A program made the position numbers and the translations under genes. Shown one piece after another: positions 33,071-41,885 of a DNA stretch of 64,000 nt. The notes beneath the pieces are model-generated. The model was not told where the DNA came from. It worked only from the letters and a program-made list of their open reading frames with translations, and did no database searches. This DNA is from Bacteroidales bacterium (GTDB lineage: Bacteria; Bacteroidota; Bacteroidia; Bacteroidales; P3). Every line of letters begins with the position of its first letter. Within the stretch, counting starts at the first letter, position 1. The stretch spans positions 62,001-126,000 of the forward strand of contig JAFROL010000029.1 of assembly GCA_017429685.1 (NCBI GenBank), in the 5' to 3' direction.

Positions 33071-34474
33071 ATGCCAGACAAACACTACGATATCTTTATT
33101 AGCTACCGTCGCGAAGGCGGCAAGAACTATGCCCGCGTCATCAAGCCCGAACTGGAGAAGCGCGGCTTCAAGGTCTTCCTCGACTTCGACGAGTTGAAGG
33201 ACGGCAAGTTCGACCAGCGCATCCTCGACGCCATCGACGACGCACCCATCTTTATGCTCATCCTCTCGAATGGCTGTCTGGACCGCTGCGTCAACGACGA
33301 CGACTGGGTGCGGCAGGAGATACTGCACGCGGACCGCAGCGGCAAGCATATAGTCCCGGTAGAGGTGGACAAGTCGTTCCGCCAGATGCCCGACATTGTG
33401 CCCGACGATGTCAAGAACGTCGTCGGTCAGCATCAGTTCTCGCAGGTGGATACCGAGACGCTGCTGACGGCTTCGATGGACGAGCTAGTGCACTATCGCA
33501 TACGCCCATATATCACAGTGGCGGTACCCGAATCGGAGGGCGCCGAAATACACGTCGAGACCGATGCCGACTGTGCCATACTGCGATTCCAAAAAGCGTT
33601 GGGAATAGCCCGTGTGGGCGAGGATGCTGTGGTTCGCCTCAAGAAAGGCAAGCACAAGCTGGAGTTTGTCAGCCTCAAGGTCGACAGTGTGCGTCAGAGC
33701 AACGTTGTCGAGGTGCCCGACAACGACTATTCTGACTTCATCGAGGTGCGGCTGAAGGATAAGCTGGATGCCATCGATCGCACGGACAAGGTGTACCGTG
33801 TTGGTGGAGTTGAGTTCAAGATGGTCTACGTTGAGGGTGGCACATTCACGATGGGAGCCACGGCGGAACAAGGCGACGATGCATACGATGATGAAAAGCC
33901 CGCCCATAAAGTGACGCTGAGCGGATACCATATCGGTGAAGTGCCAGTGACGCAAGCACTGTGGAAAGCGGTGATGGGTGGTAATCCGTCAAGTTTCAAA
34001 GGCTACGACAATCCTGTGGAGGTGGTGGATTGGGATGAGTGCCAGGAATTTGTCGAAAAGCTGAACAAGATTACCGGTGAACAGTTCCGTCTGCCCACCG
34101 AGGCAGAATGGGAGTATGCTGCGCGCGGTGGAAACAGGTCGCGAGGCTACAAGTATGCTGGCAGCAACAACATCGACGAAGTGGCTTGGTACGATGGCAA
34201 TAGTGACAATAACACCCATCCCGTCAGGCAGAAGAAGGCCAACGAATTGAACCTGTATGATATGAGTGGTAATGTATGGGAGTGGTGCAATGACTTGGAA
34301 GGAAACTATGGTGATACACTGCAAACCAATCCGACAGGACCTACTTCGGGCTTTCGTTACATCGTGCGTGGCGGTAGCTGGTTCGACGACGCCACGCACT
34401 GTCGCGTCTCGTTCCGCGACAACCATGACACGTCGAACCGCTGCAACGACCTTGGCTTCCGGCTTGCCCGCTAG
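33071..34474 (+). CDS. TIR-domain protein with C-terminal FGE/C-type-lectin domain, candidate DGR target
   Basis: A 467-residue protein. Residues 5-145 form a TIR domain (HYDIFISYRREGG; RGFKVFLDFDELKDG), with the likely catalytic glutamate E83 in DDDWVRQEILHA as in NAD-cleaving TIRs. A beta-rich linker resembling PEGA covers 150-232. Residues 245-467 are a SUMF1/FGE-type domain (VEGGTFTMGATAEQGDD, FRLPTEAEWEYAARGG, LYDMSGNVWEWCNDL). The last 34 residues, RGGSWFDDATHCRVSFRDNH then DTSNRCNDLGFRLAR, have the form of a variable region of diversity-generating retroelements. No reverse transcriptase is in the window. No signal peptide: it acts in the cytoplasm, perhaps as a defence effector with a ligand-binding head. 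Confidence 0.88.
   Translation: MPDKHYDIFISYRREGGKNYARVIKPELEKRGFKVFLDFDELKDGKFDQRILDAIDDAPIFMLILSNGCLDRCVNDDDWVRQEILHADRSGKHIVPVEVDKSFRQMPDIVPDDVKNVVGQHQFSQVDTETLLTASMDELVHYRIRPYITVAVPESEGAEIHVETDADCAILRFQKALGIARVGEDAVVRLKKGKHKLEFVSLKVDSVRQSNVVEVPDNDYSDFIEVRLKDKLDAIDRTDKVYRVGGVEFKMVYVEGGTFTMGATAEQGDDAYDDEKPAHKVTLSGYHIGEVPVTQALWKAVMGGNPSSFKGYDNPVEVVDWDECQEFVEKLNKITGEQFRLPTEAEWEYAARGGNRSRGYKYAGSNNIDEVAWYDGNSDNNTHPVRQKKANELNLYDMSGNVWEWCNDLEGNYGDTLQTNPTGPTSGFRYIVRGGSWFDDATHCRVSFRDNHDTSNRCNDLGFRLAR
34370..34471 (+). other. Candidate DGR variable region at the 3' end of the TIR-FGE gene
   Basis: Codons at lectin-loop positions are mostly of the NNC type (TTC GAC GAC; CAC; TTC; GAC AAC; AAC; TGC AAC GAC), which is what adenine-directed mutation of an AAC-rich template would give. 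Fixed flanks GGSW and GFRLAR match known targets. No template copy is seen in the window. Confidence 0.5.
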
Positions 34475-34859
34475 TTCACCTTAACTGCTAAGCTAAAAAG
34501 AAAAAAAAGCCGGAGAGCAGGAAGTGCTTAAAAGCAGCAAGGCGGGACGCCGCCGCTTAAAAGCACTTCCGAAAAAAAAGTAACCTCTATAAATTCGATC
34601 AATTCGTTTTTTGCTTGCAAAACAAATTAATGAAATAAAATTCGCTTAATTCGCTTAATTCGACGATTAAATAAATAAGTAAGTGTTCAAAAATATTGTT
34701 CATATTCTTTTAACGGCAATTATCAGCAATTAACCAGCAATTATCATTTAGAACGTGAATGTCCGTGAATGTCCGCGAATTATCATAAATGTCATATAAA
34801 TTTGACTAATTACTTATTAGAGGTGTCCTTAAGAAAACATATCTTTTGAAAAATAGCAA
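34475..34859. other. Repeat-rich spacer of 385 bp, no gene seen
   Basis: Contents in order: a long hairpin (34520-34570); an AATTCG word cluster (34591-34602 and 34642-34664); an AT-rich stretch; then two further tandem words, GGCAATTATCAGCAATTAACC (34714-34745) and GTGAATGTCCGTGAATGTCC (34756-34776). No tRNA or small reading frame of note. A clear TAnnTTTG is not present before the next gene. Confidence 0.7.
34520..34570. repeat. Long hairpin downstream of the candidate variable region
   Basis: GGAAGTGCTT (34520-34529) pairs with AAGCACTTCC (34561-34570). The inner part can pair again, with AAGC/GCTT and GGCG/CGCC closing a GGA loop. It is flanked by A-rich runs on the plus strand, so it is a poor terminator for the TIR gene but could terminate minus-strand transcription. 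Known DGR targets have a hairpin just after the variable region. Confidence 0.7.
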
Positions 34860-36716
34860 ATGCCACATTTTTTGCCGATAACATTGGACGAAGTGAAGCG
34901 GCTCGGGTGGGAGCAGGTGGATGTGGTGCTGGTGACGGGCGACGCCTATATTGACCATCCGGCGTTTGGGACGGCGGTGATTGGGCGGATGCTGGAGGCG
35001 GCGGGATACCGCGTGGCTGTTATTCCGCAGCCGAACTGGAGGGACGACCTGCGCGATTTCCGCAAGTTCGGGCGGCCAAGGCTGTTTTTCGGTGTCACCG
35101 CTGGGGCGATGGACAGTATGGTGAACCACTACACCGCCGCGCGCCGTCTGCGTCACGATGATGCCTATACGCCTGGCGGTCAGGCTGGTTTTCGTCCCGA
35201 CTATGCCACCTACGTCTACTCGCGCATACTGAAACAGATCTACCCCGATGTGCCGGTGGTCATCGCCGGCATCGAGGCGTCGATGCGGCGCCTGACGCAC
35301 TACGACTACTGGGCTGACAAACTGATGCCATCCATCCTGGCCGACACGCCGGCCGACCTGCTGAACTACGGAATGGGGGAGAAGACGACGCTGAAAATCG
35401 CCAAAATAATAGAGAACGGAGATGTGAGAACGGAGAACGGAGAACTGTGCGAAGCATTGCGGTCGCTACCCCAAGTGGCGTATAGAACAAAGAACGGAAA
35501 ACTGAAAACGGAGAACGCTCATTGGAATTCCATCGAGCTGCACAGCTATGAGGAGTGCCTGAAAAGCAAGCGCAAGCAGGCCGAGAATTTCCACATTATC
35601 GAGCGCGAGAGCAACAAGATAGAGGCTGCAAGGCTGGTGCAACGCTGTGGTGACCAATATGTTGTCGTCAATCCGCCCGAGCCGCCTATGACTACCGAAG
35701 AGATCGATGCCAGCTTCGACCTGCCCTATATGCGTCTGCCGCACCCAAAATACAAAAAGCGCGGCCCGATACCGGCGTTCGAAATGATAAAGAACTCGGT
35801 CAACATACACCGCGGCTGCTTCGGCGGCTGCTCGTTCTGCACCATCAGCGCCCATCAGGGCAAGCAGATTGCCAGTCGTAGCGAGCGGTCTATCTTGAAC
35901 GAAATCAAGCTAATGGCGCAGAGTGAAGACTTCAATGGCGTCATCACCGACCTGGGCGGCCCGTCGGCCAATATGTGGCAGATGGGCGGCAAAGACAAGG
36001 AACTGTGCCGCAAGTGCAGCCGCTACAGCTGCATCCACCCCACGATGTGCCGTAACCTGCAGAGCGACCATCGGCCGTTGATGGATCTGTACCGCAAGGT
36101 GTCGGCAATGCCTGGTATCAAACACGTTTTTATCGGCAGCGGCATCCGTTGTGACCTTTTCGAAGTCGAAAACGGAAAACAGATAGCGGAAAGCGGGGAA
36201 CGGAGAGATGGAAACTACGGCTGGGAGTATTTCCGCGAGGTGGTGCTGCACCATACCAGCGGGCGCCTGAAAGTGGCTCCGGAACACACGTCGGCCAACG
36301 TGCTGAAGCAGATGCGTAAACCTACGTTCGACCTTTTCGTCCACACCAAGCAGCGCTTCGACGACATCTGCCGACGGGCAGGCCTGCGCTACCAGCTGAT
36401 ACCCTACTTCATCAGCTCCCATCCCGGCTGCCGCCTACAGGATATGGCCGAACTGGCAGTGCAAATGCAGCGGATGGGCTACCGTCTGGAGCAGATACAG
36501 GACTTCACGCCCACGCCGATGACGCTGTCGACCGAGACGTATTACACCGGTATCAACCCCGACACGATGGAACCCGTCTATGTGGCGCGCCATCCCAATG
36601 AAAAACAGGAGCAGCGCCAGATGTTCTTCTTCTATAAGCGCGAGGTGCAGCCGCAAATCCGTCAGTCGCTGCATCGGGCCCACTTGGAACAATACATCAG
36701 GAAACTGAATCTTTAA
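34860..36716 (+). CDS. ygiQ: YgiQ-family radical SAM protein with in-frame repeat insertions
   Basis: A 618-residue protein of unknown reaction. The N-terminal cobalamin-binding-like domain contains DVVLVTGDAYIDHPAFG and IAGIEASMRRLTHYDYW. The radical-SAM cluster site is C320, C324 and C327 in HRGCFGGCSFC. A second Cys cluster, LCRKCSRYSCIHPTMC, is at about 383-397, and VAPEHTS follows. Three short low-complexity inserts (about 184-196 IENGDVRTENGEL, 209-222 RTKNGKLKTENAHW and 435-452 EVENGKQIAESGERR) are absent from the family core as I know it and are encoded by the spacer word GAGAACGGA/GCGGAAAGC. They fall between conserved blocks and keep the frame. Confidence 0.93.
   Translation: MPHFLPITLDEVKRLGWEQVDVVLVTGDAYIDHPAFGTAVIGRMLEAAGYRVAVIPQPNWRDDLRDFRKFGRPRLFFGVTAGAMDSMVNHYTAARRLRHDDAYTPGGQAGFRPDYATYVYSRILKQIYPDVPVVIAGIEASMRRLTHYDYWADKLMPSILADTPADLLNYGMGEKTTLKIAKIIENGDVRTENGELCEALRSLPQVAYRTKNGKLKTENAHWNSIELHSYEECLKSKRKQAENFHIIERESNKIEAARLVQRCGDQYVVVNPPEPPMTTEEIDASFDLPYMRLPHPKYKKRGPIPAFEMIKNSVNIHRGCFGGCSFCTISAHQGKQIASRSERSILNEIKLMAQSEDFNGVITDLGGPSANMWQMGGKDKELCRKCSRYSCIHPTMCRNLQSDHRPLMDLYRKVSAMPGIKHVFIGSGIRCDLFEVENGKQIAESGERRDGNYGWEYFREVVLHHTSGRLKVAPEHTSANVLKQMRKPTFDLFVHTKQRFDDICRRAGLRYQLIPYFISSHPGCRLQDMAELAVQMQRMGYRLEQIQDFTPTPMTLSTETYYTGINPDTMEPVYVARHPNEKQEQRQMFFFYKREVQPQIRQSLHRAHLEQYIRKLNL
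35409..35523. repeat. Intragenic GAGAACGGA-type repeats in ygiQ
   Basis: Two clusters: GAGAACGGAGATGTGAGAAC continuing as GGAGAACGGAGAACTG near 35413-35448, and AAAGAACGGAAAACTGAAAA then CGGAGAACG near 35490-35517. A third cluster lies at about 36165-36212 (AAAACGGAAAACAG, GCGGAAAGCGGGGAACGGAG). Confidence 0.85.
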
Positions 36717-36957
36717 TGCTCTGAACCCTTAAAAACGAAGAATTAACCTTTTTTAACAATAAATTTAAAACTTTTTCCCTGCCATAGATGCACTTATATA
36801 TAATAAGTAATCAGTCGAAACTATTTGACATTAATGATAATTGCGAGCTTCCCTGAGTTGAAAAATAGTAATTTATGACCATCCCTGTTTGAAGAACAAT
36901 AAACCCAATTTTGACCATATATTTACATTAACCAACAAACCCGTTTAAACCAATAGA

Positions 36958-37440
36958 ATGAGTATTTATATTTTTGCATCACGTTTAGTAATAGCCCTCG
37001 TTTGTGGCATACTTATCGGACTGGAACGTCAGTTGCGTCAGCGCAGTGCCGGCCTCACCACCAATTCGCTGGTGGCTGTGGGCGCCTGCATCTTTATTCT
37101 TATTTCCGAGACGGTCATCGCCAATGCTGTCGCTGCTGGCGGCCCAGTGAACAACGACAATCTCCGCGTGCTGGCGCAGATCGTTACCGGTATGGGCTTT
37201 CTCGGCGCTGGCGTGATATTGCGCGACGGGTTCACCATCCACGGGCTCAATTCGGCGGCAACCCTTTGGTGCTCGGCTGCGGTGGGTTCGATGTGCGGCT
37301 ACGGCTTGTGGCGCGAGGCCATTGTGGCTGTGCTTGTTATCCTGTTCATCAACTGGATTCTTAAATTCGTCGAACATTATATTGAAAATCACCAGAAGGA
37401 CAATCCTATGGCTGATCCTTATGACAAGGAAGAGAAATGA
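36958..37440 (+). CDS. MgtC/SapB-family membrane protein
   Basis: A 160-residue protein with four or five transmembrane helices. Family marks are LVCGILIGLERQLRQRSAGL then TTNSLVAVGACIF, ITGMGFLGAGVILR-like IVTGMGFLGAGVILRDG, and LNSAATLWCSAAVGSMCGYG. The C-terminal domain of Salmonella MgtC is absent, as in many short members. It may respond to Mg2+ or regulate ATP synthase, by family analogy only. Its stop overlaps the next start (ATGA). The 241-bp AT-rich spacer upstream (36717-36957) shows no gene; a partial promoter-like TATATTTA lies near 36919. Confidence 0.9.
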   Translation: MSIYIFASRLVIALVCGILIGLERQLRQRSAGLTTNSLVAVGACIFILISETVIANAVAAGGPVNNDNLRVLAQIVTGMGFLGAGVILRDGFTIHGLNSAATLWCSAAVGSMCGYGLWREAIVAVLVILFINWILKFVEHYIENHQKDNPMADPYDKEEK

Positions 37441-40400
37441 ATAGACTATTGGCCATACTCATCTGTGTGCTCGTTATTCTTCCGGGCATTGTCGGCGGTC
37501 AGACCGTTCTGATGCCGACATCGGGGCATTGCGACACCACGATGAGCTATGCCGAAGTCTATGACGACGGAGGTCCATACCTCTATCATTCTCAAATATG
37601 CAATGCATCATACACCTTCCATACTGTCAATGCGGCAGGCCATTATCGCATCGATGTGGAGAGCTCTTTGACACACCCTGCAGGCAATGCCTCTTTGTCA
37701 ATCTACAATGGTGGCTCGGAGAGTGGGGCGCAAATCTGCACTTTCCCTTCGGGTTCGGGCGGTGTCTACTACAGCAGCGGCAACAGCGTCACCATACGTT
37801 TTGTTTCCGACGACGACATTCCTACGCAGGGCTTCAAGGTCACTCTTTGCGAATACAACAATGCCGTTGCCAGCAATGTTTCGATGTCCTATACCGACAG
37901 CAATACTCTGCATATCCAGTGGGGTGGAGGTACCAGCAGCACAGAATGGATTGTCAATTGGGCTGTGGTATGCGAAGATGTTGTTTTGGATACATTCTTC
38001 GCTAATCCGGCTAACTATAATACCGATACTCTGAATGTCAGGGGATTGGATGTGCATAACATTCCCGTTGGATGCTGGGTGGTGTACAATATCTATTCCG
38101 AACCCGTAACGGGTTGCTCGCCATCGGTTTCGGGCAACAGCGGCACGTACCAAGTCCCTTTTGTGTGCCCTTGTTACGGTCCATCAAGTCTTAGTATCGT
38201 CGAGTTGGAGGATTCGTTGATATTGAGCTGGACTTCCGACTCCGTCCCCGGAAGCTGGCATCTGTGGACCTATTATGGCAATATCGACACGGTGGTTCCT
38301 GGATCGGTGAACGAGATAACCATTCCGTACGATTATACCTGCAACGGTGATATGATAAGCATTATCAACGACTGCGACTTGTACTGCAACGTGAAGACTT
38401 ATAGCCTGCCGATAGGCGGATGCCTGCTTACGGTGGGTAGTATTACTCCGAGTGATATTACTCCGACATCGTTCACGGTCTCTTGGAACGATGCCGACGA
38501 CTCTGCCGCTCGTTACATTATGACGATGCGTCCAGCAGGTTCATTTAATTCTCTGTTTGTCGACACTTTGGATTATGGCACAACATCTTATTCATTCAGC
38601 GGCCTGAATCAGCTGACAAATTATGTCGTCGAAATCAGGGTTCTTTGTTCTGATGGCAGTCTTAGCTGCAATTACGCGTATTGTACTGTTACAACCCTTA
38701 TGGATAACTGTATAGACTATGCCAACAACACGAACAACAATGAGCACGTTCAATATACTTTTGGCAACTATTCTAATCCGACGGCCTATTCTGGTAGGCA
38801 AATCGGGCGGCATACGGTGATGACTGGTCAGGGACAGACGGATCCTAATACCGGCAACGCCCTTCTGTGTGTTCCTCCCGATGAAATAGCATCGTTCAAG
38901 CTGGGCGACCAGAACATCGGGGGCAATGGCGAAACGGTGACATACAAATATTTTGTCGACAGCCTGGATAAGGATATGCTTGTCCTGAAGTATGCCGTCG
39001 TGATGCAGAATCCCAACCACACTGCCGACAACCAGCCGCGTTTCACGCTGGAGATTCTTGACAACAATGGCAATCTCATCGATTCAACCTGCTGCTATGC
39101 CGACTTTGTAGCTGGCGGCAACTTGGGGTGGAATACCGTCAGTGGCTCCAACGTCATTTGGAAAGACTGGACTACGGTGGGTATAGACATAGCACGCTAT
39201 CACGGCCAGTTTATCAAAATACGCTTCACGACAAAGGACTGCGCCGACGGCGGACACTTCGGCTATGCCTATTTCGTCGTCCATTGCGACAACAAGCGTA
39301 TCGCACTCGTCAATCTCTGCGAGTCGGACGATTCGGTTCGTTTGCGGGCACCTCTTGGATTCGAATACCTTTGGGTGCGCGCCGCCGATTCTGTGGTGAT
39401 TTCTACCGAAAACGAAATCATTGTGCCTGCCGATAGTTCTCTCTACCGTTGCTATGCCACCTTCATCGGCCGTCCCGAATGCAGTTTCGTCATTTCGTCG
39501 CGCGCCGTCCTGCCTTACCCTAAAGCCGATTTCGATTTTGTTGCCGACACTTGCAGCCAGCGAGTCCGCCTTATAAACCGCAGCTATGTCGACATCGACT
39601 CTGTCTATCTGCCATACGTGAGACAGTATATCGATAGTGCCATTTGGGTTGTCGACGGCAATGTGCTCTATGGCGACACTGTTGTGTTCGATGCCAGTGG
39701 CGATACGCTTTTCGATGTGGCGTTGTACAGCCATCTGAGCCAGTCGGCTTGTTTCGACAGCCTTGTGCGTACCATCAATGTAAATGTGGCTCATAGTCGT
39801 AGCATTGCTGGCGACACGACTGCCTGTTTTGGCGATACGGTACGCCTCGCCGTTAGGCTGACGCCGCCCGAGGTGTCGTCTTTCGTTTGGTACGATTCGA
39901 TCAGCGATACTGTCCGACATTATGTGTGCAATTCTGATACAAGTGTTTATATCCTGGCGAATTATAAAGATTGCCACGATACGGTCTGGCATCATATTTC
40001 GGTTTTTGGCACCAACGACGATACCATCACGGTCCGCTCTTGCGTGGGGGTGCACGACTCGTTGGGGTTCTTTGCCGACAGCACAGGAACGTATACGCTT
40101 CATCTTCAAAACCGTTTCGGATGCGATTCGTTGAGCACGCTTGCCCTAACGGTCTTTCCTTCCTATTACGACACGGTGAATGCCCGGTTGTGCGACGAAT
40201 CGTTTGTCAATGATGAGTTTAACGAAGATTCTACAGGCTTCTATGTCCACCCGTATGTTACTGTGCACGGCTGCGACAGTATCTATTGCCTCTCGTTTAA
40301 ACGCTTCCCTGTTTTCAGCGAATCGGACACTGCCGAGATTCTGTATGGCGACACCTATTCTTTCTTCGGGCAGGCACTCGGCGAAACGGGCGAGTACCAG

Positions 40401-40742
40401 CAGGTGTATGTCGATGTCAACGGGTGCGACAGCGTCTATGCCCTCAATCTCAATGTGGTATACCTCAGCTTCCCCAATGTCGTCACTCCCAACGGCGACG
40501 GATACAATGATATTTTCGCAGTCAAAGGTTTGATTGGGAGCACCATTTTCGACACGCCGCGTCTCTATATCTACGACCGATGGGGACGCCTCATCTACAA
40601 ATGCGAAAACATCAAATCGATGGCCGACTTCTGGGATCCCAACAAAACCGACACCCCCGATGGCACCTATTACTACCTTTTCTTCACCAGCACCAGAAAC
40701 CGCCAAGTCAGTCACAAAAGCGTCCTTGAAGTGATAAGATAG
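37437..40742 (+). CDS. Large secreted T9SS substrate with CUB-like and fibronectin-like domains
   Basis: A 1101-residue protein with a signal peptide (1-21, ending IVGGQ). Residues 25-145 look CUB-like (YDDGGPYLYHSQICNASYTF). Two fibronectin-type-III-like domains follow near 145-225 and 330-425 (ITPTSFTVSWNDADDSAARY). Then comes a lectin- or MAM-like beta domain around 480-620 and repeats with CDSxYxL motifs (GCDSLSTLALTVFPSYYDT, GCDSIYCLSFKRF, GCDSVYALNLNV). The end is a gliding-motility-associated type-B sorting domain: FPNVVTPNGDGYNDIFAVKG, then LYIYDRWGRLIY and DGTYYYLFF. It is therefore probably exported by the type IX system. It overlaps mgtC by 4 bp. Ligand unknown. Confidence 0.9.
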   Translation: MNRLLAILICVLVILPGIVGGQTVLMPTSGHCDTTMSYAEVYDDGGPYLYHSQICNASYTFHTVNAAGHYRIDVESSLTHPAGNASLSIYNGGSESGAQICTFPSGSGGVYYSSGNSVTIRFVSDDDIPTQGFKVTLCEYNNAVASNVSMSYTDSNTLHIQWGGGTSSTEWIVNWAVVCEDVVLDTFFANPANYNTDTLNVRGLDVHNIPVGCWVVYNIYSEPVTGCSPSVSGNSGTYQVPFVCPCYGPSSLSIVELEDSLILSWTSDSVPGSWHLWTYYGNIDTVVPGSVNEITIPYDYTCNGDMISIINDCDLYCNVKTYSLPIGGCLLTVGSITPSDITPTSFTVSWNDADDSAARYIMTMRPAGSFNSLFVDTLDYGTTSYSFSGLNQLTNYVVEIRVLCSDGSLSCNYAYCTVTTLMDNCIDYANNTNNNEHVQYTFGNYSNPTAYSGRQIGRHTVMTGQGQTDPNTGNALLCVPPDEIASFKLGDQNIGGNGETVTYKYFVDSLDKDMLVLKYAVVMQNPNHTADNQPRFTLEILDNNGNLIDSTCCYADFVAGGNLGWNTVSGSNVIWKDWTTVGIDIARYHGQFIKIRFTTKDCADGGHFGYAYFVVHCDNKRIALVNLCESDDSVRLRAPLGFEYLWVRAADSVVISTENEIIVPADSSLYRCYATFIGRPECSFVISSRAVLPYPKADFDFVADTCSQRVRLINRSYVDIDSVYLPYVRQYIDSAIWVVDGNVLYGDTVVFDASGDTLFDVALYSHLSQSACFDSLVRTINVNVAHSRSIAGDTTACFGDTVRLAVRLTPPEVSSFVWYDSISDTVRHYVCNSDTSVYILANYKDCHDTVWHHISVFGTNDDTITVRSCVGVHDSLGFFADSTGTYTLHLQNRFGCDSLSTLALTVFPSYYDTVNARLCDESFVNDEFNEDSTGFYVHPYVTVHGCDSIYCLSFKRFPVFSESDTAEILYGDTYSFFGQALGETGEYQQVYVDVNGCDSVYALNLNVVYLSFPNVVTPNGDGYNDIFAVKGLIGSTIFDTPRLYIYDRWGRLIYKCENIKSMADFWDPNKTDTPDGTYYYLFFTSTRNRQVSHKSVLEVIR

Positions 40743-40832
40743 TGACCTGTGACCAGTGATACGAATTGTTCAACTAATGTAATATCGTAAATAACACACT
40801 AACGCAATAACGCACTAACACAATAACGCAAT
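40741..40832. repeat. Modular spacer repeat between the T9SS gene and the YhaM-like gene
   Basis: It begins at the stop codon (TAGTGACCTGTGACCAGTGA), has a degenerate middle (ACGAATTG), and ends with words ACACACTAACGCAATAACGC and ACTAACACAATAACGC just before the next start. Confidence 0.85.
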
Positions 40833-40840
40833 CTTAAAAT

Positions 40841-41701
40841 ATGACAGAATACATCGTTATCGGCCGCTCCAATGGCACCACGCGTTTGGGTTCGCCCTAT
40901 TGCAATCTTAAAGTCAAGAACCGAGAAGAAGAGTTCAGCCTCGCCGTCTGGGATGTCGCCCCCAACGATGCACCCACTGTCGGCCAGCTGGTCAGCTTCG
41001 TCACAATGCAGAACAACGACGGCAAGCGGTCGGCTAAGCGCGGCGATATGCGGCCCGGCGCGATGCCCGACGCCTCGCATCCGCTCTATGCCCTTTTGCC
41101 GCACCCTATTGAGCGCAGCACGTGGAATGCCACCATCTCCAACCTGCTTGCGATGTGCCCCAATTCGCCTTATGGCGAAATCATCGCCGATGCCGCCGAC
41201 AAGCTCTATCAGCCCTATTCGCAATATCCTGCCGCCAGCAGCATCCACCACGCTTTCCGCGGTGGGTTGCTCAACCACGTCCATCAGATGCTGCATATGC
41301 TCGAAGGCATCGCGCCCTGTATGCCTTACCCCATCCGTGTCGACCACTGCGCACTGGCCATCCTTTTCCACGACTATGGCAAGGTGCAGACCTACAGCCG
41401 CGAGGGCGAGGCGCAGCCAGAAGATGTCCTGCTGGGCCACATCTACATCTCCGCCGTGGCCCTGCAGCGCGAACTTGAACGCCGCTCCGTGCCGCAGGAC
41501 GAGGTGCAGCGCATCGTCCATATCGTCCTCTCGCACCACGGCCAGAAGGAGTGGGGCTCGCCAGTGCTGCCCTGCTCGCAAGAGGCTATGCTGGTCCATT
41601 TCCTAGACAACCTCTCGGCCAAGAGCGACACCATCGAAGGCAGCCCCGATATGGAGTACGTCTCCGCCCTCGGCACCCGCGTCCCCAAACCCAAAGCGTG
41701 A
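40841..41701 (+). CDS. YhaM-like 3'-5' exoribonuclease with OB-fold and HD domain
   Basis: A 286-residue protein. The N-terminal 75 residues look like an OB-fold nucleic-acid binding domain (LGSPYCNLKVKNREEEFSLA). The HD phosphohydrolase domain has the metal ligands in order: HHAFRGGLLNHVHQML, LFHDYGKVQTY, GHIYIS and HIVLSHHGQKEWGSPVLP. This arrangement matches YhaM/Cbf1 nucleases that trim RNA or DNA 3' ends. An HD nuclease with a different substrate is the main alternative. Confidence 0.88.
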   Translation: MTEYIVIGRSNGTTRLGSPYCNLKVKNREEEFSLAVWDVAPNDAPTVGQLVSFVTMQNNDGKRSAKRGDMRPGAMPDASHPLYALLPHPIERSTWNATISNLLAMCPNSPYGEIIADAADKLYQPYSQYPAASSIHHAFRGGLLNHVHQMLHMLEGIAPCMPYPIRVDHCALAILFHDYGKVQTYSREGEAQPEDVLLGHIYISAVALQRELERRSVPQDEVQRIVHIVLSHHGQKEWGSPVLPCSQEAMLVHFLDNLSAKSDTIEGSPDMEYVSALGTRVPKPKA

Positions 41702-41776
41702 TTCAAGCATCCCATATAATAAAAGGAACATCTAATAGTCACTTTTTCAAACGGACTATCAGATTTGGGGAATTTA

Positions 41777-41784
41777 TATATTTG
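41777..41784 (+). promoter_or_regulatory. Likely -7 promoter element for the four-helix-bundle gene
   Basis: TATATTTG matches TAnnTTTG, just outside the left inverted repeat and 102 nt before the start codon. Confidence 0.45.
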
Positions 41785-41790
41785 TTATAT

Positions 41791-41830
41791 CGAAATGTCG
41801 TTATAACGATATCACGTTATAACGAAAAAA
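41791..41830. repeat. Left inverted repeat flanking the four-helix-bundle gene
   Basis: CGAAATGTCGTTATAACG (41791-41808) followed by ATATCACGTTATAACG. The first 18 bp recur exactly, inverted, at 42737-42754. Confidence 0.9.
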
Positions 41831-41885
41831 ATCTTTTCAAAACAATATTTTTTCATCGAAACCGTTATCTAAAAAATATTTCACT

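Noticed and set aside
36717..36957. tRNA or riboswitch in the AT-rich spacer before mgtC
   Set aside because: No cloverleaf, no conserved riboswitch core, and no Mg2+ M-box pattern could be made out.
37437..41606. Overlapping alternative frames within the T9SS and YhaM-like genes
   Set aside because: They lack signal peptides or motifs, while the main frames carry full domains.
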